A DNA stretch of 64,000 bases from Cherax quadricarinatus (lineage: Eukaryota > Arthropoda > Malacostraca > Decapoda > Parastacidae). Of this stretch, positions 1 to 11,204 are shown piece by piece. The number at the start of each line of letters is the position of its first letter. Positions within the stretch are counted from its first letter, which is position 1. The notes under the pieces were generated by a model. It worked only from the letters and a program-made list of their open reading frames with translations, had not been told where the DNA came from and searched no databases. The stretch covers positions 27,781,078 through 27,845,077 of the forward strand of contig NC_091307.1 of NCBI RefSeq assembly GCF_038502225.1. The letters run 5' to 3'. The translations under genes were made by a program, and so were the position numbers.

Positions 1-300
1 AATGGTGGCGGCCATTCCCTACCTCAAGCGGCCACCTTGTTGTGGGTCAGCGGGGGAGACCCACCATCCCCTGCCATCCCCCCGACACTCCCAACACCAC
101 CATCCCAGCTTATGTGTTCAGTTCCACTTCTTTCCTACAAATTAGCTGTGTTTGTGAATTGTGTTTTGATCTTTTAATTTCCATATCTTGTATCTGCCAA
201 GCAATCATGACACCCAGTAGGCATACCAGTGTTACTGATTGACTTACTGACTTGACTGACTGAATGACTTAGATTTTTTCACTGAGGAGGACCCTGAAAT
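1..300 (+). mobile_element. Fragment of Tigger-like DNA transposon, shared with 5925-7360
   Basis: The stretch 'ctcaagcggccaccttgttg' followed by C-rich sequence, then 'aatcatgacacccagt', then GACT-rich repeats recurs in the same order and orientation at 5932-7300. The ATG near 207 starts a frame (MTPSRHTSV...) whose longer version at 7036 continues like the N-terminal helix-turn-helix region of pogo/Tigger transposases. Both ends are missing here. Family assignment is inference from that weak similarity. Confidence 0.5.
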
Positions 301-440
301 GGTGTCTAGATCAGTTGTATAATGTACTGCAGGGTAAAACAGAAGAGAAATCTATTACAGAATTTATGCACACTCCAGTACAACCATCGACTTCAGTACC
401 AGAACCTCTACCATCCACCTCAGCCCAGTAGGGCTGCAGC

Positions 441-737
441 ATAATAATAATATCTTTATTTACTACAAGTATATGTACAAGGTATACAGGCCTAGCTGAC
501 ATCAGTGACATACTGCTATATAGAAAGCCCCTTGTTATGCTGAGCATTTTGAGCAAATTAGGTCAGTGTCCCAGGATGCAACCCACACAAGTTGACTAAC
601 ACCCAGGTACCCATTTACTGATGGGTAAACATAGACAACAGGTGTAAAGAAATACCCTCAATGTTTCTACCCTGGCTGGGAATCGAAAACAGACCCTCGC
701 CGTGTGAAGCGAGAACTTTAGCCACCAGAGCCTGCTA
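441..737 (-). mobile_element. tRNA-derived SINE
   Basis: Read on the - strand the head (about 735-665) is tRNA-like: a box A-type 'ctggtggctaa', an anticodon-loop-like 'cttcaca' that resembles tRNA-Val(CAC), and a box B-type 'tttcgattcc'. The body carries 'acacctgttgtc' and 'gggtacctgggtgttagt', and the tail runs into an ATT-rich end at 441. The body matches the SINE at 6771-7040. Seen directly: shared body and Pol III-type boxes. The Val origin is inference. Confidence 0.75.
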
Positions 738-796
738 CTCTCCACTCTTCACAATCATCGATAAACACCAGCACCCACAATTTAAGGTAAGAATTT

Positions 797-2152
797 TTTT
801 TTTTTTTTAGAAAGTCAGCCGTCTCCCACCGAGGCAGGGTGACCCAAAAAAGAAAGAAAATCCCCAAAAAGAAAATACTTTCATCATCATTCAACACTTT
901 CACCGCACTCACACATAATCACTGTTATTGCAGAGGTGCCCAGAATACAACAGTTCAGAAGCATATACGTATAAAGATACGCAACACATCCCTCCATACT
1001 ACCAATATCCCGAGCCCCTCCTGTAGAGTGCAGGCATTGTACTTCCCATTTCCAGGACTCAAGTCTGGCTATATAAAAATAACCACTTTCCCTGAATCCC
1101 TTCACTAAATATTACCTTGCTCACACTCCAACAGCTCGTTAGGTCCCAAATACCATTCGTCTCCATTCACTCCTATCGAACACGCTCGTGCACGCTTACT
1201 GGAAGTCCAAGCCCGTTGCCCACAAAACCTCCTTTACCCCTTCCTTCCAACCTTTTCGAGGACAACCCCTACCCTGCCTTCTTTCCCCTACAGATTTATA
1301 CACTCCCCATGTCATTCTACTTTGATCCATTTTCTCTAAATGACCAAACTGCCTCAACAACCCCTCTTCAGCTCACTGACTAATACTTTTATTAACTCCA
1401 CACCTCCTAATTTCCACACACTGAATTTTCTGCATAATATTTACACCACACATTGCCCTTGGACAGGACATCTCCACTGCCTCCGACTGCCTCCTCGCTG
1501 CAGCATTTACAACCCAAGCTTCACACCTATATGTTCGTACTACTATACTTTCGTACATTGCCTTCTTTGCCTCCATAGATAACTTTTTTTGTCTCCACAT
1601 ATACCTCAACACACCACTCGCCTATTTTCCCTCGTCAGTTCTATGATTAACCTCATCCTTCATAAATCCATCCGCTGACACGTCAACTCTCAAATATCTG
1701 AAAACATTCACTTCTTCCATACTCCTCCTCCCCAATTTGATATCCAATTTTTCTTTAAATAATTTGATACCCTCATCACCTTACCTTTTTCTATGTTCAC
1801 TTTCAGCTTTCTACCTTTACACACACTCCCAAACTCGTCCACTAACCTTTGAAATTTTTCTTTAGAATCTCCCATAAGCACTGTATCATCAGCAAAAAGT
1901 AACTGTGTCAATTCCCATTTTGTATTTGATTCCCCATAATTTAATCCCTCCCCTCTCCCGAACACCCTAACATTTACTTCTTTTACAACCCCATCTATAA
2001 ATATATTAAACAGTCATGGTGATATTACACATCCCTGTCTAAGACCTACTTTTACCAGGAAGTAGTCTCCCTGTCTCCTAAACACCCTAACCTGAGCCTC
2101 ACTATCATCATAAAAACTCTTTACAGTATTTAGACACTTACCACCTATTCCA
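797..2152 (-). mobile_element. RTE-like LINE, 3' half of a copy split by a DNA transposon
   Basis: It starts at a poly-T run (the LINE poly-A) followed by the conserved 3' terminus 'ccgtctcccaccgaggcag', a ~300 bp 3' UTR and then a decayed reverse-transcriptase C-terminal half. Readable pieces are FADDTVLMGD (1708-1965) and a C-terminal block (1373-1612), separated by frameshifts. The copy stops exactly at a TA where a terminal inverted repeat begins (2155). It resumes at 9198 with the next LINE bases. Confidence 0.85.
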
Positions 2153-2712
2153 TACAGTGGAACCTTGACTTACGAGTTTAATCCGTTCCAGGAGCTAGCT
2201 CGTAACTCAATTTACTTGTATATCAAATTAATTTTCCTCATGTAAATTAATTGAAAAACCATTAATTTGTTTCTGCACTCTGGATAGACAAGAAAAAATA
2301 CTCGAATATGACACTATTATCAACTGTACGGCTTATTTATTTATCACAATTCATCTAATATGACGTAATAAAAAATATAATTAGGACAGAAACATGATAC
2401 ATACTCTAGAATGAATAAAATAGGCCATAATATGGAGGCAGAGGCATAAGCGTCTGCCATTTCTGTCTCAATTTCACTCTAATATCTTCCCATGTTTTTA
2501 CTGTAAGAGAAAACAGAGTATTTTTGAGGCTAACTGCAGTAGATCACTAGGACCCATCGTTAGAAAAAAAGAAATTTGGCCAAATGACTGTAAAAAAATG
2601 CAAACAAGCACGAGAGAACTGCCTCCACGGATGTAAATATGTTTACTGCTGATCAGCTGTGCCAATTAGCAGAAGCAATCTGAATTATTATTACATACGT
2701 ATTATGCATTAT

Positions 2713-4546
2713 TTTTTTTTTTTTTTTTTTTTTTCAACAAGTCGGCCATCTCCCACCGAGGCAGGGTGACCCAAAAAAAAGAAAGAAAATCCCCAAAAAG
2801 AAAATACTTTCATCATCATTCAACACTTTCACCACACTCACACATTATCACTGCTTTTGCAGAGGTGCTCAGAATATAACAGTTTAGAAGCATATATGTA
2901 TAGAGATACACAACATATCCCTCCAAACTGCCAATATCCCAAACCCCTCCTTTAAAGTGCAGGCATTGTACTTCCCATTTCCAGGACTCAAGTCCGACTA
3001 TATGAAAATAACCGGTTTCCCTGAATCCCTTCACTAAATATTACCCTGCTCACACTCCAACAGATCGTCAGGTCCCAAGTATCATTCGTCTCCATTCACT
3101 CCTATCTAACACGCTCACGCACGCTTGCTGGAAGTCCAAGCCCCTCACCCACAAAACCTCCTTTACCCCCTCTTTCCAACTCTTTCGAGGACGACCCCTA
3201 CCCCTCTTTCCTTCCCCTATAGATTTATATGCTTTCCATGTCATTCTACTTTGATCCATTCTCTCTAAATGACCAAACCACCTCAACAACCCCTCTTCTG
3301 CCCTCTGACTAATGCTTTTATTAACTCCACACCTTCTCCTAATTTCCACACTCCGAATTTTCTGCATAATATTTACACCACACATTGCCCTTAGACAGGA
3401 CATCTCCACTGCCTCCAACCGTCTCCTCGCTGCTGCATTTACCACCCAAGCTTCACATCCATATAAGAGTGTTGGTACTACTATACTTTCATACATTCCC
3501 TTCTTTGCCTCCATAGATAACGTTTTTTGACTCCACATATACCTCAACGCACCACTCACCTTTTTTCCCTCATCAATTCTATGATTAACCTCATCCTTCA
3601 TAAATCCATCCACCGACACGTCAACTCCCAAGTATCTGAAAACATTCACTTCTTCCATACTCCTCCTCCCCAATTTGATATCCAATTTTTCTTTATCTAA
3701 ATCATTTGATACCCTCATCACCTTACTCTTTTCTATGTTCACTTTCAACTTTCTACCTTCACACACATTCTCAAACTCATCCACTAACCTTTGTAATTTT
3801 TCTTTAGAGTCTCCCATAAGCACAGTATCATCAGCAAAAAGTAACTGTGTCAATTCCCATTTTGAATTTGATTCCCCATAATTTAATCCCACCCCTCTCC
3901 CGAACACCCTAGCATTTACTTCTTTTACAACCCCATCTATAAATATATTAAACAACCATGGTGACATTACACATCCCTGTCTAAGACCTACTTTTACCAG
4001 GAAGTATTCTCCCTCTCTTCTACACACCCTAACCTGAGCCTCACTATCCTCATAAAAGCTCTTTACAGCATTTAGTAACTTACCACCTATTCCATATACT
4101 TGCAACATCTGCCACATTGCTCCTCTATCCACTCTATCATATGCCTTTTCTAAATCCATAAATGCAATAAAAACTTCCCTACCTTTATCTAAATACTGTT
4201 CACATATATGTTTCAATGTAAACACTTGATCTACACATCCCCTACCCACTCTGAAGCCTCCTTGCTCGTCCGCAATTCTACATTCTGTCTTACCTCTAAT
4301 TCTTTCAATTATAACCCTACCGTATACTTTTCCTGGTATACTCAGTAAACTTATTCCTCTATAATTTTTACAATCTCTTTTGTCCCCTTTCCCTTTATAT
4401 AAAGGGACTATACATGCTCTCCGCCAATCCCTAGGTACCTTCCCCTCTTTCATACATTTATTAAACAAAAGTACCAACCACTCCAACACTATATCCCCCC
4501 CTGCTTTTAACATTTCTGTCATGATCCCATCAGTTCCAGCATTATT
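2713..4546 (-). mobile_element. RTE-like LINE, 5'-truncated, subfamily 1
   Basis: The - strand copy begins with a 21-base poly-T at 2712 and the standard 3' terminus and 3' UTR (to about 3067). It then carries an uninterrupted reverse-transcriptase frame and is 5'-truncated just upstream of the RT core at about 4546, where an ATT array begins. Relative to the nearly identical copy at 13291-15470 it is little diverged, so the insertion is recent. It is nested inside the 2155-9195 transposon. Confidence 0.9.
3068..4522 (-). pseudogene. LINE reverse transcriptase, 5'-truncated but open
   Basis: 484 codons without a stop, covering the RT domain and C-terminal region of the LINE polyprotein; the endonuclease part is missing. 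Visible motifs: AFMDLEKAYDRVD (motif A aspartate), LRQGCVMSPWLFN (motif B), LLFADDTVLMGD (motif C catalytic FADD) and a late RWFGHLERM block typical of RTE-like elements. In intact copies this polymerase primes on nicked target DNA. Here the upstream endonuclease and 5' UTR are absent, so the copy cannot be autonomous. The first methionine is only the first ATG in the fragment. Confidence 0.9.
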
Positions 4547-4612
4547 ATTATTATTATTATTATTAATTTAGGGAGCTGAAGCTCTATTGTTATAATAATA
4601 ATAATATTATTA
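4540..4612. repeat. ATT/AAT microsatellite
   Basis: ATT repeats flank a 25-30 base phrase 'aatttagggagctgaagctc'. The same phrase with the same ATT flanks occurs twice more at 5737-5826. The array sits at the 3' side of the short chimeric element 4613-5067. Confidence 0.8.
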
Positions 4613-5067
4613 TTTTTTTTTTCAACAAACCGGCTGTATCCCACCAAGGCAGGGTGGCCCAAAAAGAAAAACGAAAGTTTCTCTTTTTAAATTTAGTAAT
4701 TTATACAGGAGAAGGGGTTACTAGCCCCTTGCTCCTGGCATTTTAGTTGCCCCTTACAACACGCATAGCTTACGGAGGAAGAATTCCGTTCCACTTCCCC
4801 ATGGAGATGAGATGAAATAAACAAGAACAAGAACTAGTAAGAAAATAGAAGAAAACCCAGAGGTGTGTGCATATATATATATGCTTGTACATGTATGTGT
4901 AGTGTGACCTAAGTGTAAGTAGAAGTAGCAAGACGTACCTGAAACCTTGCATGTTCATGAGACAGAAAAATGGACACCAGCAATCCTACCATCACGTAAA
5001 ACAGTTACAGGCTTTCGTTGTACACTCACTTGGCAGGATGGTAGTAACTCCCTGTGTGGTTGCTGTC
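4613..5067 (-). mobile_element. Short LINE 5'UTR-3'end chimera (SIDE/RIME-like)
   Basis: On the - strand it runs from the LINE 5' UTR start region ('cagcaaccacacagggag', near 5060) through the conserved ATGCCAGGAGCAAGGGGCTA block. It jumps after 'aaattactaaatt' directly to the LINE 3' terminus 'gggccaccctgccttggtgg'. No coding sequence lies between. It is truncated by a few bases at its 5' end, where a LINE 3' fragment follows immediately (5068). Confidence 0.85.
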
Positions 5068-5729
5068 AACAAGTCGGCCGTCTCCCACCGAGGCAGGGTG
5101 ACCCAAAGAAAAAGAAAATCCCCAAAAAGAAAATACAGTACTTTCATCATTCAACACTTTCACCTCACACATAATCACTGTTTTTGCAGAGGTGCCCAGA
5201 ATACAACAGTTTAGAAGTTTTTTTTTTCAACATGTCGGCTGTCTCCCACCGAGGCAGGGTGACCCAAAAAAAAGAAAGAAAATCCCCAAAAAGAAAATAC
5301 TTTCATCATCATTCAACACTTTCACCACACTCACACATCACTGTTTTTGCAGAGGTGCTCAGAATACAACAGTTTAGAAGTATATACGTATAAAAATACA
5401 CAATATATCCCTCCAAAGTGCCAATATCCCGAACCCCTCCTTTAGAGTGCAGGCATTGTACTTCCCATTTCCAGGACTCAAGTCCAGTTATATAAAATAA
5501 CTGGTTTCCCTGAATCTCTTCACTAAATATTACCCTGCTCACACTCCAACAGATCGTCAGGTCCTAAATACCATTTGTCTCCATTCACTCCTATCTAACA
5601 CGCTCACGCACGCTTGCTGGAAGTCCAAACCCCTCGCCCACAACACCACCTTTACCCCCTCTCTCCAACCTTTTCGAGGACGACCCCTACCCCGCCTTCC
5701 TTCCCCTACAGATTTATATGCTCTCCATT
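5068..5729 (-). mobile_element. Two consecutive LINE 3'-end fragments, subfamily 1
   Basis: Two LINE 3' termini stand head to tail: 5068-5218 (no poly-A left, fused to the preceding element) and 5219-5729 (starting with poly-T). The second includes the 3' UTR and the last ~170 bases of coding sequence. It is 5'-truncated at an ATT array. Confidence 0.85.
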
Positions 5730-5831
5730 ATTATTATTAATATTAATTTAGGGAACTGAAGTTCTATCATTATTATTATTATTATTAATTTAGGGAACTG
5801 AAGCACTATCGTTATTATAATAATACAGTAG
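5730..5831. repeat. ATT/TTA microsatellite with repeated phrase
   Basis: Two copies of 'aatttagggaactgaag' are separated by ATT repeats. It resembles the array at 4540-4612. Confidence 0.75.
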
Positions 5832-5967
5832 ACCGCCACTGACGAATTGCTGCACAATTTTATGTAACACGTTGTATAATTAATTTAACATGGTTCAGTT
5901 TGTGGGAAGGAAAAAAAAAATTCTCGTTTGCTCAAGCGGCCACCTTGTTGTGTAGCAGCCGGGGAGC

Positions 5968-6680
5968 CATCCCCTACCACCCCCTACACCTCCCCACCAT
6001 CCCCTACACCTCCCCACCATCCCCTACGACCCAACCATCCCCTACCACCCCCCACACCTCCCCTACCACCCCCCACACCTCCCCACCATCCCCTACCACC
6101 CCTCACCTTCCCACCATCCCCTACCACCCCTCACCTCCCCACCATCCCCTACCACCCCTAAAACCCCCACCATCCCCTACCACCCCCTACACCTCCCCAC
6201 CCTCCCCTACCACCCCCTACACCTCCCCACCATCCCCTACCACCCCCTACACCTCCCCACCATCCCCTACCACCCCCTACACCTCCCCCCCACCATCCCC
6301 TACCCCCCCCCCCCCCCCCCCACACCCACACCACCAGCCCCCACCCCACCCCCCCCCACACCAACACACCACCCCCCACCCCACCCCCCACACCACCACC
6401 CCGCACACCACCACCCCCACACCACCACCGCTACCACCACCCCTACACCACCACCCCCACACCACCCCCCACACCATCCCCCACACCATCCCCCCACACC
6501 ATCCCCCCACACCATCCCCCCACACCATCCCCCACACCATCCCCACACCGTCCCCCCCACACCATCCCCCCCACACCATCCCCCACACCATCCCCCACAC
6601 CATCCCCCCACACCCCCCACACCACCCTACCCCACACCACCCTACCCCACACCACCCTCCCCTACCACTCCCGACACCAC
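5968..6680. repeat. C-rich minisatellite
   Basis: Irregular tandem copies of units such as 'accatcccctaccaccccct' and 'ccacaccatccccccacacc', strongly strand-asymmetric (almost only C, A, T on +). Long frames through it on both strands are products of the repeat, not genes. Confidence 0.9.
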
Positions 6681-6770
6681 CCCACCATCCCAGCATTCAC
6701 AACTCATACGTGTCCAGTCTTCTACAAGGCAGCTGTGTTTGTCAGTTGTGTTAAGATTTCGTTCAGATTT

Positions 6771-7040
6771 TTAACCCCGGAGGGTTAGCCACCCAGGATA
6801 ACCCAAGAAAGTCAGTGCATCATCGAGGACTGCCCAACTTATTTCCATTGGGGTCCTTAATCTTGTCCCCCAGGATGCGACCCACACCAGTCGACTAACA
6901 CCCAGGTACCTATTTGCTGCTAGGTGAACAGGACAACAGGTGTATGGAAACGTGTCGAAATGTTTGCACCTGCCGGGAATCGAACCCGGGCCCTCCGTGT
7001 GTGAAGCAAAAGCTTTAGCCACCAGGCCACCGCAATCATG
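6771..7040 (-). mobile_element. tRNA-derived SINE (best-preserved copy)
   Basis: Head on the - strand at 7033-6968: box A-type 'ggcctggtggctaaag', a loop containing CACAC as in tRNA-Val(CAC), and a perfect box B 'gggttcgattccc'. The body has 'acacctgttgtcc', 'aggtacctgggtgttagtcg' and 'gggttatcctggg', and the tail ends near 6771. It interrupts the Tigger-like remnant, because the region around 200 lacks it at the corresponding point. No clear target duplication is visible. Confidence 0.85.
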
Positions 7041-7204
7041 ACACCCAGTCGCCATACCAGTGTTGCTGAAAGTGGCACGAAGAGGTATAAGCACTTAAGT
7101 CTTAGAATTAACAAAGATATTAGACAAGAGATAACCTGTAGCCATAACTGAAGTGTTGCTTTGTACACAGAAAAAGAGGTTAACATGAGTTTGTGGCTGA
7201 ATGA

Positions 7205-7355
7205 CTTACTGAGTGACTTGACTGACTTACTGAGTGACTTGACTGACTGACTTGATGAGTGACTTGACTGACTGACTTGATGAGTGACTTGACTGACTGA
7301 CTTGATGAGTGACTTGACTGACTGACTTGATGAGTGACTTGACTGAGTGAGTTGA
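7205..7355. repeat. 25-bp tandem repeat
   Basis: About five copies of 'tgagtgacttgactgactgacttga' with small variations, inside the Tigger-like remnant directly after its transposase start. Confidence 0.85.
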
Positions 7356-7391
7356 CTAATAATAATATATTATTATTGTATTATTATTTTA

Positions 7392-8944
7392 TTTATTTAT
7401 TATCACACTGGCCGATTCCCACCAAGGCAGGGTGGCCCGAAAAAGAAAAACTTTCACCATCATTCACTCCATCACTGTCTTGCCAGAAGGGTGCTTTACA
7501 CTACAGTTTTTAAACTGCAACATTAACACCCCTCCTTCAGAGTGCAGGCACTGTACTTCCCATCTCCAGGACTCACGTCCGGCCTGCCGGTTTCCCTGAA
7601 CCCCTTCATAAATGTTACTTTGCTCACACTCCAACAGCACGTCAAGTATTAAAAACCATTTGTCTCCATTCACTCCTATCAAACACACTCATGCATGCCT
7701 GCTGGAAGTCCAAGCCCCTCACACACAAAACCTCCTTTACCCCCTCTCTCCAACCTTTCCTAGGCCGACCCCTACCCCGCCTTCCTTCCACTACAGACTG
7801 ATACACTCTTGAAGTCATTCTGTTTCGCTCCATTCTCTCTACATGTCCGAACCACCTCAACAACCCTTCCTCAGCCCTCTGGACAACAGTTTTGGTAATC
7901 CCGCACCTCCTCCTAACTTCCAAACTACGAATTCTCTGCATTATATTCACACCACACATTGCCCTCAGACATGACATCTCCACTGCCTCCAGCCTTCTCC
8001 TCGCTGCAACATTCATCACCCATGCTTCACACCCATATAAGAGCGTTGGTAAGACTATACTCTCATACATTCCCCTCTTTGCCTCCAAGGACAAAGTTCT
8101 TTGTCTCCACAGATTCCTAAGTGCACCACTCACTCTTTTCCCCTCATCAATTCTATGATTCACCTCATCTTTCATAGACCCATCCGCTGACACGTCCACT
8201 CCCAAATATCTGAATACATTCACCTCCTCCATACTCTCTCCCTCCAATCTGATATTCAATCTTTCATCACCTAATCTTTATGTTATCCTCATAACCTTAC
8301 TCTTTCCTGTATTCACCTTTAATTTTCTTCTTTTGCACACCCTACCAAATTCATCCACCAATCTCTGCAACTTCTCTTCAGAATCTCCCAAGAGCACAGT
8401 GTCATCAGCAAAGAGCAGCTGTGACAGCTCCCACTTTGTGTGTGATTCTTTATCTTTTAACTCCACGCCTCTTGCCAAGACCCTCGCATTTACTTCTCTT
8501 ACAACCCCATCTATAAATATATTAAACAACCACGGTGACATCACACATCCTTGTCTGAGGCCTACTTTTACTGGGAAAAAATTTCCCTCTTTCCTACATA
8601 CTCTAACTTGAGCCTCACTATCCTCGTAAAAACTCTTCACTGCTTTCAGTAACCTACCTCCTACACCATACACTTGCAACATCTGCCACATTGCCCCCCT
8701 ATCCACCCTGTCATATGCCTTTTCCAAATCCATAAATGCCACAAAGACCTCTTTAGCCTTATCTAAATACTGTTCACTTATATGTTTCACTGTAAACACC
8801 TGGTCCACACACCCCCTACCTTTCCTAAAGCCTCCTTGTTCATCTGCTATCCTATTCTCCGTCTTACTCTTAATTCTTTCAATAATAACTCTACCATACA
8901 CTTTACCAGGTATACTCAGCAGACTTATCCCCCTATAATTTTTA
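7392..8944 (-). mobile_element. RTE-like LINE, subfamily 2, 5'-truncated
   Basis: The 3' terminus differs from subfamily 1: it ends GGCCAGTGTGATAATAAA with an ATTT-type tail instead of GTTGAAAA. The RT frame is readable in two pieces, 7642-8259 and 8278-8944 (KNYRGISLLS...LLFADDTVLLGD), separated by a frameshift near 8270. It is truncated at the RT KNYRG motif, where the right arm of the host transposon begins. The subfamily matches 16374-21025. Confidence 0.88.
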
Positions 8945-9197
8945 CTACTTTTTTTTACTATTTTTTTTGTTACTACTGAAAAGAAAAAGAGAATGATTTC
9001 CATGGAATTAAAGCATGAAATCATAGATAAACAAAAGAGGTGTCCGAGTTTTGGGTTGAGGGGGAAGAGGGAGGGGGGGGAGCTGGCTCGTAACTCAAAT
9101 GTTGGCTCGTAACTCGGAGCAAAAAATAGACCCATGGATGGCTCGTATCTCAAAAAACTCGTAAGTTGGGACACTCGTAAGTCAAGGTTCCACTGTA

Positions 9198-10112
9198 CTT
9201 GCAACATTTGCCACATTGCTCCCCTATCCACTCTATCATATGCCCTTTCTAAATCTATAAATGCAATAAAAACTTCCCTACCTTTATCTAAATACTGTTC
9301 ACATATATGCTTCAATGTAAACACTTGATCTACACATCCCCTACCCTCTCTAAAACCTCCTTGCTCATCGGCAATCCTGCGTTCTCTCTTACCTCTAATT
9401 CTTTCAATAATTACCCTACTGTACACTTTTCCTGGTATACTCAGTAAACTTATTCCTCTATAGTTTTTAGTCTCTTTTGTCCCTCTTCCCTTTATATAAA
9501 GGGACTATACATGCTCTCTGCCAATCCCTAGGTACCTTCCCCTCTTTCATACATTTATTAAACAAAAATACCAACCACTCCAACACTATATCCCCCATCC
9601 CCCTGCTTTTAACATTTCTGTCGTGATCCCGTCAGTTCCAGCTGCATCACCCTCTTTCATTCTACGTAATCCCTCATGCACCTCCCCCAAACTCACATCC
9701 TGTTCTTCTTCACTCCTTGAAGATGGTATACCTACCTGGCCAGTGCATGAAATTACCGCCTCCCTTTCTTCGTCGACATTTAAAAGTTCCTCAAAATATT
9801 CTCGCCATCTCCCCATCTACTAACTCCACTACTCTGTTTTTAACTGACAAATCCATACGTTCCCTAGGCTTTCTTAACTTGTTTAACTCACTTCAAAAAT
9901 TTTTCTTATTTTCATTAAAATTTCTTGACAGTGCCTCTCCCACTCTGTCATCTGCTCTCCTTTTGCACTCTCTCACCACTCTCTTCACCTTTCTTTTACT
10001 CTCCATATACTCTGCTCTTCTTATAACACTTCTGCTGTGTAAAAACCTCTCATAAGCTAACTTTTTCTCTCTTATCGCACCCTAAACTTCATCATTCCAC
10101 CAATCATATTTC
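9198..10112 (-). mobile_element. RTE-like LINE, 5' part of the copy begun at 797
   Basis: It resumes after the TA duplication with LINE bases that follow directly on 2152. It encodes the RT N-terminal half (EQGGFREGRGCVDQVF, AFIDLERAYDRVD) and the linker between endonuclease and RT (readable at 9586-9816), with frameshifts. It ends near 10112 inside the linker, where another transposon end intervenes. Confidence 0.85.
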
Positions 10113-10349
10113 TGTTGCAGTTATAGTCTTAAGCAGTAAAAGCATAACACATCACGACAGTGAACTACAATTGTATATTCACTTTTGCTTTTGTAAGATC
10201 TAGAGGTCTAAAAAAAAAAGTTGTTTGAGGGGAGAGCTCACATCCTGAATTTTTGCTCGTATCCAGAATAAAAAAAATCAACAGAGTAACTGCTCATATC
10301 CTGAAAAACTCATATGGTGGGGTACTCGTAAGCCGAGGTTCCACCGTAC
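10113..10349. mobile_element. Right end of a CAGTGGAACC-family transposon
   Basis: The sequence ends ...GTAAGCCGAGGTTCCACCGTA, a diverged copy of the right terminal repeat at 9175-9195. It has the same internal 'ctcgtatcc...ctcatatcctg' pattern. The left end is not visible. Confidence 0.6.
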
Positions 10350-10350
10350 T

Positions 10351-10719
10351 TTGAGCTCAATTTCAAGCTACTTTCGTTCCCGATACCAATCAGGATCACC
10401 TCTGTTTCTTTAATATCTCTTTCATTCTATCAAATGAGACCAAGAAATCGAGAATACAGCCATAATAACTGTACAAAAATTCACCACAAATTGGCTGTTT
10501 TAAACCAAAAACATGGCCACAGTTTTTTTCCCGTTATGCACTGTTTGCTGCAGGATTTTTTCTTATAGGGTGCACACTTACTGCATAAACCCATTCCCCC
10601 ATATCTAGGCCCAAATTTACCACTCACAGCTCATCTGAGTGACCTGACCTCATGGCATAGTACTACAGGACCGACACTGGTTTCAAAGCCGTAGAACAAT
10701 GGGACCGACCTTGTAAGGG
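10351..10719. mobile_element. piggyBac-like element, right part
   Basis: It matches the right third of the element at 17514-18584 ('tttgagctcaatttcaag', 'atgagaccaagaaatcgag', 'gcactgtttgctgcagga') and ends AAGGG|TTAA (TTAA at 10720-10723). The left part was lost at the junction with the transposon ending at 10349. Confidence 0.75.
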
Positions 10720-10786
10720 TTAAATTGATTGCTTTTCTGCAGTCATGTTTTTTATGTTTATTAAAAGTTGTATAATATTTTTCCAG

Positions 10787-10867
10787 GTTAGTCATCCAAA
10801 TATTGTTAGTTTAATTGAAGAATTCCATACCTCACATCAACTCTACCTCGTCATGGAACTAGTCAGG
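10787..10867 (+). CDS. Dclk: DCLK kinase exon A (HPNIV / LYLVMELV segment)
   Basis: Internal exon of 27 codons, phase 0 at both ends. Acceptor 'ataatatttttccag', donor 'GTAAGT' at 10868. It reads VSHPNIVSLIEE...LYLVMELVR, which matches kinase subdomains IV-V (around the hinge) of doublecortin-like kinases, CaMK-group Ser/Thr kinases tied to microtubules. The next exon (29206) starts with GGDLF, the residues that follow in the family. The intron between them is 18.3 kb and filled with transposons. The ATP-binding loop and catalytic lysine must be on upstream exons outside the window. Confidence 0.9.
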
Positions 10868-11204
10868 GTAAGTGGTCCTTCTTTAGAATTCTATGATACT
10901 GTGTTATCGATTTTTATATCCTGCTGTAACATACTATGGCATGATGTACCCTTAGATAATAGCTTAAAAACTTTAGCTGTAATTAGGACAATGTTACACA
11001 CACTATCATATCCCCATAATGCCTTCTTATCTGTATAATCTATATTGTGTTTGTAAAACTCGTAAAAAATGTGATTTGAGTAACAGGTAGGTCGTACACA
11101 AAGCCGGTGTGTAAGTATATTTTAACAGCAGTAGTCTAGTGTATGTGGTGGTGAACGTTCACCAGAGAAGTTGCCAGATAATCACAATGAATATAAAAAA
11201 GATT

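Larger units (their letters stand above)
5832..7370. mobile_element. Tigger-like DNA transposon remnant with internal minisatellites
   Basis: A TA followed by CAGTAGACCGCCACTGACGA (5832) looks like a left terminal repeat. Inside are a C-rich minisatellite, a nested SINE and, after it, a frame beginning ATGACACCCAGTCGCC (7036). That frame reads MTPSRHTSVAESGTKRYKHL... and could be the N-terminus of a Tigger transposase. It soon ends in a GACT-rich tandem array. No right terminal repeat is visible; the end is set by the start of the LINE at 7392. Confidence 0.55.
2155..9195. mobile_element. Tigger-like TIR transposon (CAGTGGAACC family) expanded by nested insertions
   Basis: The left end CAGTGGAACCTTGACTTACG (2155) and the right end ...GTAAGTCAAGGTTCCACTG (9195) are inverted repeats. 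Both are flanked by TA (2153-2154, 9196-9197), and the interrupted LINE joins cleanly across them. The original arms are 2155-2712 and 8945-9195. The right arm includes a short frame, MISMELKHEIIDKQ (from 8995), like the start of a Tigger transposase helix-turn-helix. Between the arms lie later LINEs, a SINE, the short chimeric element and another transposon. Same family as 52931-56187. Confidence 0.8.

Noticed and set aside
3312..3881. Sense-strand frames opposite the LINE RT (also 13867-14436, 15078-15725, 21804-22394)
   Set aside because: Antisense shadows of the reverse-transcriptase frame; the same shadows appear in each copy.
5900..6754. Long Pro/His/Thr frames (+) and Gly/Trp/Val frames (-)
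   Set aside because: They follow the C-rich minisatellite in every phase and have no domain.
6968..7033. Functional tRNA-Val gene
   Set aside because: The tRNA-like part is fused to a SINE body and recurs with it at 665-735.
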